Positions 54,055 to 64,000 of a stretch of DNA of 64,000 nucleotides are shown piece by piece. Position numbers and translations under genes: made by a program. The notes beneath the pieces are model-generated. The model had not been told where the DNA came from, made no database searches, and worked only from the letters and a program-made list of their open reading frames with translations. Each line of letters opens with the position of its first letter. Position 1 is the first letter of the stretch. Source of the stretch: Ophiocordyceps camponoti-saundersi (nom. inval.) (Eukaryota; Ascomycota; Sordariomycetes; Hypocreales; Ophiocordycipitaceae); the NCBI GenBank assembly GCA_003339415.1, contig PDHQ01000198.1, positions 1 through 64,000 of the forward strand, in the 5' to 3' direction.

Positions 54055-54400
54055 GATGCATTATGAGTGAGTGCATACTGAATAAGGGATGAGGCATCAG
54101 AGTGGAGCTACGCAATAGATTAGCGATATATGTCCTTTTCTTCCTCTTTTCTTGAGTTTGATGCGACAGCGGGCGCCGGATACTGGGAGGGTTCATGTGT
54201 ATGTATGTATATGGTATCATATATTAATGTTTGTATTCATGATCTACAGCCCACAAGGATAATAGATATTAGTTTTTTATATGCCCCATGTATGACGTGA
54301 GAGTCCAGCTACTTGCTTCCATACTCTAAGTAGGTGGGATAGAAAGTACCTAAACTTCTCGGTTAATCCTCGAGTCACTGCTATTCTATAAGAACCTCGC
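54055..54400 (+). other. 3' untranslated and downstream region of the myosin V gene
   Basis: Non-mutated sequence after TGA (54052-54054), with TG and CA still frequent. T-rich stretches and AATAAG at about 54080 and TATTAATG at about 54222 could serve polyadenylation, which is degenerate in fungi. CpA/TpG disappear progressively from about 54.4 kb. Confidence 0.5.
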
Positions 54401-54766
54401 AATCCGGGCCTAGTAGCTATCACTTTAGGGGCTATTAGGGGGCAAGTACTCTTCTATATAAGCTAGTATAGAATAATAAGTAGCGTATACACTACTAAGG
54501 CTTGTAAGAAACTAACCTCTATTATCCTTATAAGCTATAGTTATTTAGGTAGCCTTATTATATATCTTTTATATAAACTTAATTATAGTAATAGTTTCTT
54601 AATTAAATATAAATATATATATATCTAATTATAAAGTTACTACCTCCTTATTATATATATTATATATATAAGTAGGAAATTACCTCTCTTATATCTTAAA
54701 TATAAGTTAAAGTATAATAATTTAGGCTTAAAAACTTATAAAAAAATATTTATTACTTTTTTTATT
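54400..54766. other. RIP-affected flank of the myosin island, no gene seen
   Basis: TA-rich sequence with few CA/TG. No match to the other repeats of the window was noticed, so this may be unique DNA mutated by spread from the neighbouring repeats. Confidence 0.4.
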
Positions 54767-55210
54767 ACTTTTATAATTACTTTTTTAACTACTTTTTTAA
54801 CTACTTTTTTTATTACTTTTTTATTACTTTTTTTATTACTTTTTTTATTACTTTTTTTATTACTTTTTTTATTACTTTTTTTATTACTTTTTTTATTACT
54901 TTTTTTATTACTTTTTTTATTACTTTTTTTATTACTTTTTTTATTACTTTTTATTACTCTTTTTATTACTCTTTTTATTACTCTTTTTATTACTCTTTTT
55001 ATTACTCTTTTTATTACTCTTTTTATTACTCTTTTTATTACTCTTTTTATTACTCTTTTATATTACTTTTTTAGTACTTTTTTTAGTACTCTTTTTAATA
55101 CTCTTTTTAATACTCTTTTTAGTACTCTTTTTTAGTATTCTTTTTAGTACTCTTTTTAATACTCTTTTTAGTACTCTTTTTAGTACTATTTTTAGTACTT
55201 TTTTTACTAG
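54767..55210. repeat. 12-bp T-rich minisatellite in three variant blocks
   Basis: Units ATTACTTTTTTT, then ATTACTCTTTTT (from about 54950), then AGTACTCTTTTT (from about 55080). Blocks of one variant follow each other, as expected from local unit expansion. It ends just before the 210-bp LTR at 55244. Confidence 0.93.
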
Positions 55211-55243
55211 TTTTTAATTAATATTTATTATTAAAAATAATAT

Positions 55244-55452
55244 TATAGTTTTACTATAAGTGTAATACTAATATAAGCTAAAGTATAGTTATAATTAAAA
55301 TAATTAAGAAAAAGAAGAAAAAGGGAGAGAAGCCCCCTTTTTAAGCTAATTATATACTTTTTATAATAACGAAGTATTATTAGAAAAACTTAAATATAGT
55401 TTTTATTATCTCTCTTATTTAACTATAATTAGTTATAAACTAATCTTTTATA
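55244..55452 (+). repeat. 210-bp-family LTR, probably solo
   Basis: Matches the family along 209 bp with many transitions; end CTTTTATA. No primer-binding site follows and no matching 5-bp duplication was found. It sits between the 12-bp minisatellite and repeat family F. Confidence 0.82.
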
Positions 55453-55469
55453 TATAAAATAGCTATTTT

Positions 55470-58400
55470 AATATAATAGTTATATTTTTAAAATAATATT
55501 TTTAAAAAATAGTTAGTTTAAGTTTAGTATATAATATAAGGGCTTAGAGGACTTTTTAACTAAAGTAGTATAGCTATATAGCGCTTATAAATAAATATAG
55601 CGGCTTAGATTAAGTTAAATAAATAATTTTTTTAGTATAAAGCTACTAAAAAGCTCCCCGTAAAGTATAACTATAAGTAGTATACGCTTTATATAATAAG
55701 GCGCTAATATATACTTTTCTAATAAAGGTATTATATAAGTTTTTATATTATTAAACTTAATAGTTTTAAGTATTATAAAAATAACTTTTTACGATTTTAG
55801 ATAATCGGGGTCCCTATTTATTCTTAACGCTATAATATTATAAGAATTTAGTACTTTCTGCCTCTTAGAGTCCGACTCCGCTAAGGGAATAGCCTTAAAT
55901 ATAAGGTCGCGGGGCGGCCCGCCTCCTAATCTATTATTAATACCGGTAATACTTAATAGCGAAACCTAAAAGCTTAACTAATCCTAATAATATCTACGTA
56001 TAAGTAAAAGTTAATATAATATAGCTATTAACTCTAATAACTTATTTATTAATATTTTTTAAATTTTAATAGATTTTATTTTAAAATTTATATATAAAAA
56101 ACTTACTAGGGTAATCTTTACGTAAAATTTTCGCTTTATATAAAGTATTCTTAATATAATATTTACTAAGCTTTAGTAACGCTAATAAGCCTCTAAAAAC
56201 TTATTTAGCTTACTTATTATTATCTTCTACGCTATTTAGAAATTAATTAAAGCTATTTTCTATAAGGTAATAAGTAAAAAGTTAGATTTTACTTTTAGAG
56301 TTTTAACTTAAGCTAGCGTAATTATAAGCTCCGCCCTAAACTCCGCCCCCCCCGTAGCGCCCCTTATACGCCCGGTTCCGGTAAGAATAAAAAGGGAGGT
56401 ATTTATATTAGTAAAAAATATCCTAATAATTAAGGGAGTTTTAGCGCTTATTTCTTAAGAGGTTATCTAAAAAGTTAATAAAATTATAAGCTATTTTATA
56501 ATAATTATTACGCGCTAATTTCCTAGCGGAAACTTTATAATTATATTTAACTTAAAATATAAGAACTTTATTTTAAAAAATAAGTAAGTAGCTTAAGCTT
56601 TTAGAGTAAAAGCTAAGTATATATATTAAACTTATATTATTATTATTAAAAATATTTAAACCTTAATAGCTAATTATAATTATAATATACTATTTAATAT
56701 TATTAGGGAGGTAAATAAAGTTAATATAATTTAAGTAAAAATACTTTAACTTTAATATATTATTAGTAAAGATACTTTATAAACTTATCTTATTATAAGC
56801 TTAAGTAATATAAAAAATATAAATAAGCTTTACTTAAATAAAGTAATTATAAATATAAAAATAATTTATTATAAATTTTATAAAGATTTTATATACCTTA
56901 AGTAATATTATAAGTATTTCTAATTTAGATATATTATTAAGTATTATTAGGAGCCCTTATAATATAAATATTATATAGCTATTTTATATAATAGCGGAGA
57001 AAAAAACTATCTTATATAAAAAGGAGAGAGACCCCGCTATTATATTTTATATAAAAGTATATACTTTATATAGTTAAAAGATTACTTAAAATTTTAGAAA
57101 TAATAAAGCTACGCTAAGTTTAGCTTTTTTAATAAACCTTACTTTTTCTAATTATCGTAATCTGCTTAACCTCTAGCCCTTACCTTATAGTAACTTTATA
57201 AAAATAGTAAAAGCTTTATTATTATCTCTCTAAAAAAGCGAGTATATTATAAATCCCCTAAAAATATATTTTAGCGCTCCTTTTATAATATACTACTTAC
57301 TTAAGTTTCCCTAAAAAGCTCCTAACTTAATAATACTCGTAATAGCTATAAGCTGCGTAATAAACTTTATAACTTATAACTAGCCTTATAATAATCTTAA
57401 GTAAAGTTTATATTTATAAACCTTATATTATTAAAATAATTATAAATAATTATTCTTAATACTTAGTTTTTATAAGAATTATAACCTTATTATAAAATAT
57501 ATAAAAGATTAATTACTTTATTTAGCTTACTTTATTTAATAAGGAAAGTTATAATATTATTATTATATAAGAATTTTAGCTTAATATATATAATTACCTT
57601 TTACTTTTAAAACTTACTTCTTATTACCTTATCTAAAATAAAAGTAAAGCTTTTCTTTATATATATAAATAATATAAAATTTATAATTAGGACCTTATTA
57701 TAAGGCCTAACTTTACTAAAATATCTTTTTATAATAAACCTTAAGTACTTATTATTTACTTCCCGCCGCTTAGAATATATATTAAATTTCTCTTACGCTT
57801 ATTACTTTTTTCTCCCTCCCCGTACTCCGCCTTCGCCTCCGCTCCGCTAGTTATCCTTAGCGATTTTAACGCTTATTATCCCTCTTAAGACCTTTATAAT
57901 CGCACCTCCTCTTACTTTATAAAGCTTCTTTTCGCTTTCTACTAACTTTACTTTAAACTTTTTACCCCTCCTTATAAGATTACTTAAGAGGTATATAAGC
58001 GGAGGATTAATATTATTAACTTAATTTAAAATATACTTAACTATTTCTTTATATATTTTAGCTTAAATTTTAATCTCCTTAACTTTAATTATATTTTTTA
58101 ATTTATATTTTTTATAACTTTTTTCCTTTTAAATTTTATATTAATATTATATTAGAAATATTTTAATTTTAATATCTTATAAGTAAAAATAAAAAATTAA
58201 TTTTTATTTTCTATTATTTAAGCGGAGTTTATAGCAAATATTAAAAAGTTAATAATATAGCTATATAAGTAACTAAATATTATAGCTAGCTTAATAGTTC
58301 CGAAATTACCTTAGCGTTATAGTTTCTACTTATACTTATAATAAACTTTAAAAGTTACTTTTATAATTTTAAATATAAAATATATTAAGTAATATTAGTA

Positions 58401-59765
58401 AGCGTAGCTAGACTTTAATTACTAATAAGCGTATTAAAATGCTATAATATAATAAAAATTATCTATTAAGAAAGTAAAAAGAGATAATTAAAGATAATTT
58501 CTCGCTTTCGTAAATAGCGACTTTAGTATTATATAATTTATAGCTTAGTAAGTAAGATTTTATAGCTAAGCTCCCTTAAAGCTTACGTATACTCCTCCTC
58601 TTTAATAAGATATAAACTTTATTTTTTAATTATTTTTCTCTAAAAAATTAAAGCTTCTAGCTTATAAGTTTTTTCCCTATTTTTTAGAGAATACCTTATA
58701 CCTTTTTATTTCTAACCCCTTCCTCTTAATAAATATTCCCTTTTAAGTTACTAAAAATAAAATTTACTTTACTTTTTTTAATATTATATTATAGAAATTC
58801 GCTAAGCTTAATAATATCCTTATTAGCTTCCTAAAAAATTATAATTAACTTCTTATAATAGTTTTAATAAAGCTTTTTTAAGAATATATTATTTATAGAT
58901 ATTTCCCTATTTAATATTAGACTTTTAATATTATAGTTCTCCGGAAAGTAAGTAAAAGCTTAAAAGTTTATTAAACTTTAAGTAGCTACTATTTTATCTC
59001 CTTTCTTAATATTATAAGTAAAATCTTTAAAACTATAATAATAAAGAAAATATCTTATATAGTAAAGTTTATAAAAATCTTACTATAAAGTTAGATAGGT
59101 AACTATCTTAACTAGTTTACTAATAGCGCTTTACTTTTTTTAATAAAGTCCGTTTATATTATTTAAAGCTTTTAAGGCTCCGCCTCCCTCTTAATATTAA
59201 ATATAATAGGCGCTTTTAACTATATCTTATATTTTAAGCTAATAGAAATCCTTAACTTCCTTAGCTTCCTTAGATAAATTATAGCCTTCCTCCGCTCTTA
59301 CTTTTTTAATTATACCTCCCGCTTAAAAATTAATAATAAATTATCGGACCTTTTCCTTATTTTTACTAAAGTTTTTTAAGGCTCCTTACTCTCTCTAGTA
59401 TTATTTATCTTATATATCTTATTTCTTTATAAATATTTAGAATAAGTAACTAGTATATTTATTATTAGATTTATAGATAATATTAATATTTTTAATACTA
59501 AGTATACCTCCGCTTAAATCCGCTATTAGCTTAAATAAGCTTAGGGTATTTACTAAGATTAAGTAGCGGAGTATAAAATAACCTTTTAGCTATTTAAAAA
59601 TAAGCTCCTTTACTTTATAAAAGCTTACTTTACTAATATAACTTCGCTAATCTTTAATAGGATTATTATTTAACTTATATAAAAAGTATATATATTTAAA
59701 GTTTAGATTTACTATAAGCTTTAGTAAAAACCTTACCTTCGCTATTTTATAAAGAAGCTTAATTA
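55470..59765 (-). mobile_element. Family F repeat, copy 3, reverse and uninterrupted
   Basis: Its reverse complement matches 15575-16800, 34590-35770, 39415-39560 and 40880-42270 in that order. It is less mutated in places (runs of GCGG and CCGCC remain, e.g. 55860-55940 and 56330-56400), making it the best template for the family. It may extend right beyond 59.8 kb. Confidence 0.72.
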
Positions 59766-62700
59766 CTAATAGCTAGCCTTAACTAAACTTATATTATTTA
59801 CTTAAAGCTTTTTATTTTTTCGAGCGAGGGAAATTTATATTAAAGTTATTAAGTTTATTATTACTTTTAGCGCCGTAATTTACTCCGCTTTAACTTTACT
59901 AAGTAGCGAACCTAAAAGCTTTATTCTCCGATAGCTAGCTATAACTTAGTCTAAATACCTTTATATTATCTCTAAGGCGTATTAAGCTACCTTTTCCTAT
60001 TATATTAAGTTTAAATTTTTTATTCTTTTTATTAATATTTACTTATTTTACCGCGCTACTTATAGCTACTAATTTTTTTATATTAAAAAACTTATAACTT
60101 ATATCCGCTCCGCTTTAAAGAGAATCTCCGTATACCTCCGCTAATAATATAAAAGTTAGCCTTATTTTACTTATATCCCCCTCGAATCTTTTTAATTTTT
60201 TTTTATTACTTAAGTGCGGATTTTAGATATCTCCTCCTAATCCCTTAAAACTCTAAAAGCCCGCCTCTATAAAAAATAGTAACTCCGCTAAAACTCTAAG
60301 AAAGGAAGGCTCCGAAAATATAGCTAGTTTTTTAGATATTTTACTAATAAACCGCCTTAATTAAAACTTAGTAACGCTTTATAAATCTATTAAGGTTTTC
60401 CGAAATTCCTTAGTAACGCCTTAACTTAGCTTTATAATAGTAAAATTAGCTTTAATAAGTTTTTTTATATTTATAATATTCTTATAATTTTAACCCCTTA
60501 TTATTTTTATAATAGCGGGAAAGATAAGATAGTAGCTTACTTTATTTTATAATATAAGCTTATTACTTATAAAAGACCGCTTTTATTTATATTTTTTATA
60601 AGTTCGATTTAAAACTATAAGAACTTTAATAAAGCTTTTAATTATAAAGCTATTATAAGCCCTTTTACTTTATAATTTATTTACTTATAACGCTTTTATT
60701 AGTTTAACCTTTTTATATTATTTTATAATACTTAAATATATTAAAATATTTTAGCGTAAAATTTAAGCGTAAAAGATAATTTTTAATATTTTTATTATAT
60801 AATTATTATTATTTATTTACCTTATACCCCGCTTTTACCTTTACTTTTTACTTTACTTAGCTTTACTTAGCTTACTTAGCTTTTTTACCCCTTTTTCTAC
60901 CCCGCCCTCTACCTTATTTTTTACGCTTAATAATACCTCTAATATTTATAAGCTTATCCTCTAAGCTATTATTATCGCTCTCTACTACGTATTTTAACGC
61001 TATTAATATAAACTTTATAGGAGAAAATATTAATACTTAAATAAGGTTTAGCTTAAGCTTTAACTTCGTTACTCCCTTACCCTTCTTTTTTATATTTCTT
61101 ACTATCTCCGCTCCGCTTATTTCCTTTTTTACTCCGCCTGCCCCCTTAACTTTATCCGCCTTTTTCTTATTATTTTTAACTATTACCTAATTTAACCCGC
61201 TCCTTAATATTAATATAATAATAATTAGTATTTAAGCTATTACCTTATCTTTTTTTATTTTTAACTTTTTTTTTAGCTTTAGCTTCCGCTTTACTTTTAA
61301 ATAATTTAAGTTAAAAGTACGCTAAAGCTTAAAAATATTTTCCGGAATATATTTAAATTAGTTAACTTTAATATAATTTATTATTACTTAATTAAAATTA
61401 TTTTAGATTTCGTTAATATTATATATTATATTATATATAAAAAATTAAAAATTCCGCACTTTTACTTATATTTTTAACTAAAACTTTTATAAGAATTTTA
61501 TAATATAATCCTCCTAAATAATAATAATAATAATAATAATAATTATTATTATTATAAGTACCGCCTCCCTTACCTTTATTATAAATTTTATTATTATTAT
61601 TATAATTATTATTAACTAAGCTAGCGCTTTCGCTATTACGCTCTCCGCTACCGCCTCCGCTTTTTTTTTTATATTTACTATTACCGCTTATTTTACTTAT
61701 AGTCCGATTATTAAATTTATTACCGCTACTATTATTATTATTACTCCGCCCCTCTCTCCGCCTCTTACTTCGCTTATACTAATAATTATTTATCTATTTA
61801 ATATTTTAAAATAAGCTAGTATTAATATATAAAACTTCTAAGAAAGAGTATTAATAATTATTATAATAAGAGTAATATTAAAAATAGCTATTAGAGTAGC
61901 TAATTTTATTAAAGCGCTTATTTATAATATTATTATTATTATATTAAGTTAAAGCTTTAATATTTTATTTTATTTTTATATATCGCGTAAATTAACTTAA
62001 ATTTTTTTTTATTACTAATTATTAGCTATATCTAAAACTTTACTTTACTTTACTCCGCCCCGCTTTATATTTACTAATAAGCTACTTAGCTATTTTCCTT
62101 TACTAATATACTATATTATTTCTATTATAGCGGTATATAATTTTTTTAAATATATTTATAACTTAGTTAGTATTTTAAGCTCCGATTCTAACTTAACTTT
62201 TAATATTACTTACCTTTTAATATTTATATTAAGCCTTAATATAATTATAATAATTAGCTAATTATAAGCTTATATATTTTATTAGCTTTATATATAGCTA
62301 GCGCTATATAATATTACTTACTTTATTATTTTTAATATAAAACCTTATAGTTAGCTAATTAAGCTATATATATAATATAAAAAAGGTTATAAAGCTTACT
62401 ATATATAATTTTAAATATATTTATTATTATTATTTTATTAATATAGCTATGTAACCTTTTTATTTTCCTTTTATTATAAAAGTTAAAAAGAAAAGTTAAG
62501 AGAGGGGTTAGAAATATACTTTTTTTTAAAAATAATAAAAAAAAAAAAAAAAAAAAAAAGTAAAAAGAAAAAAAAAAAAAAAAAATACACCCATAAAAAT
62601 ACATATAGAAAAGAAAAAGATATAGTCCCCCCCTTTTAATTACTAATATATAATAAAATAGCTACCCCGCTATTTTACCTTACCCCCCCTTAGACTTTCT

Positions 62701-63859
62701 TTCCTCTACTTTACCTTATACCGCCTCGCCTTATACTACCTTATACCGCCTTATACCGCCCCGCGCTATACCGCTACGCTATACCGCCCCGCTTTTTCCG
62801 CCCTATATTTTACAGACTTTCTTTTCTCCGCCCTCCCCTCCTTACCTTACTTTTTTATATTATTCGAGACTACCCCCTAATAATAAGCTTATTATATTAT
62901 ACCGCTACTAGCTACCGCTATATTTTTATATAAGCGTATAGTAAGCTTTTCTTTTATAGTTAGGGGGTTTTGCCTTATTTTAGGGGATTTTTCCTACTTA
63001 ATATATTATAGAAGCTTTAGATATTATAAAGGCCCTTAGTATATAAATAATAATAAATAATAATAATAATATTATTAAACTTTACTATAAAGTGAGATTT
63101 TAATAGCTTACTTAAAAATTAAGATAGCTAGTTAATTTAATTAATTTATAATATTATTACTTACTTATATATATATATATATATATAAGGGACTCCGGAC
63201 CTTTTAAGCTAAGCGGAGCGGAGTAAAGCGGACCTTATAACGGACTCTTATATAATAGCTATAGTAATAGTAATATAGCTAGATTAATTATACTTTTAAG
63301 CTATAATAAGCTTAATAAACTAGACTGCTATATACCTTATTAGAACTTTAAAGGGGTATTTAACTTTATAGTATATAGTTAATTAAAGGGGGTTTTACTT
63401 AGATAGTTTTTATTTAAGGTTTTTCCTATTAAGTTTTAAAAAACTTATTAGCTTTATATATAGTAAAGGTTTTAAATACCTAATATTAAGTCTTTAATAT
63501 AATAATAAATAAAATAATAATATATATAAAATAATTATTTTTTTATAAAATTAAAAAGATTATAAAAATATAATTAATATAATTTTTAAAAAACTATTTA
63601 TAAATAATTTTTTAATTATAGTTTTTCCTAAACTTAAATTATAATTATAACGCTATTATAAGTAAATTTTTAACTTAATATTATTAGCTAAAAATAACTC
63701 TCTCTTACTTATTAATAATCTATATTAAAATATAAATATACTATTAATAGCTTATATACTTTAAGCTATACCTATTTATTTTATACTTTATTTACTTTAT
63801 AATTATAAGAGATTTAAGCTACGCTTAGATAGCTAAGTTATATAAGAATACTTAGTTAA
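59766..63859. other. RIP-mutated DNA with simple repeats, no gene seen
   Basis: C-rich patches (60830-61200, 61560-61780) look like continued family F in reverse. Simple repeats: (AAT)n 61517-61545, A/G runs 62520-62585, a CCTTATACCGC-type tandem at 62712-62790, (AT)n at about 63167-63187. An 81-codon reverse frame at 62604-62359 is Phe-rich, low complexity and not credible. Confidence 0.4.
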
Positions 63860-64000
63860 TATAAGGAAAGCCTATATAAAGTATATTAAAGAAGAGAAAT
63901 AGTAATAATTAGGTTAAAAAAGAAAAAGAAAAGTATATAAGTATAGATTATAAAAGTTTACTTTAAGAGTTATATTAAAAGTAAAGCTATATCTTACTAA
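63860..64000 (-). repeat. LTR of the same chromovirus family, cut by the window end
   Basis: Reverse complement matches the last 141 bases of the 411-bp LTR (starts TATAAGGAA). Either a solo LTR or the edge of a second element that continues beyond the window. Confidence 0.85.

Noticed and set aside
62359..62604. 81-codon reverse-strand frame
   Set aside because: Homopolymer-derived Phe/Ile/Tyr run in low-complexity DNA.

Overview
The window is a stretch of a filamentous ascomycete (Pezizomycotina) chromosome with one intact protein-coding gene, a class V myosin, standing as a GC-balanced island of about 6 kb (48.2-54.3 kb) inside a very AT-rich repeat block (1-48.0 kb and 54.4-64.0 kb). The organism call rests on three things: short introns (52-82 nt) with fungal branch points, a fungal MyoV/MyoE-type protein, and the extreme signature of repeat-induced point mutation (RIP), a process of this fungal group. 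In the AT block CpA and TpG are almost absent while TpA is in excess and CpG survives. Because ATG contains TpG, start codons are erased together with Gln/Trp codons, so no long open reading frame remains for 48 kb although many coding relics can still be read by eye.

The AT block is a nest of dead mobile elements, several of which can be delimited exactly. (1) A Ty3/gypsy chromovirus, 16813-34576: 411-bp direct LTRs, 5-bp target duplication, readable zinc knuckle, RT, RNase H, integrase and chromodomain relics. (2) A 1776-bp miniature LTR element, 26745-28520, with 210-bp LTRs and a 5-bp duplication, nested inside the first; its LTR recurs at 24-233, 46623-46833 and 55244-55452. (3) An LTR element with 507-bp LTRs, 35783-39409, 5-bp duplication. 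(4) A short retroposon (family R1 here) with 15-bp target duplications and an (ATT)n tail, including one copy inserted into another copy. (5) A second Ty3/gypsy relic, 4.4-7.9 kb, and a fragment at 15.14-15.55 kb. (6) A large unclassified family (X/F here) whose oldest copy is split into four blocks between 15.56 and 42.27 kb and whose inverted copy lies at 55.5-59.8 kb. LTR ends that were originally TG...CA now read TA...TA.

The gene island starts just after an 11-bp minisatellite and contains an unmutated 309-bp foldback element (48231-48539); mutated half-copies of it lie 1-1.4 kb upstream in the RIP zone. Then come a pyrimidine-rich promoter, the five-exon myosin gene on the + strand (49005-54054, 1588 codons) and its 3' region. 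A 12-bp minisatellite (54.77-55.21 kb) marks the return to repeat DNA.

I found no rRNA, tRNA, CRISPR or bacterial-type operon, and no convincing new biochemical system. What is unusual is the completeness of the RIP, the readable nesting order, and a cytoskeletal housekeeping gene held between inverted repeat copies.
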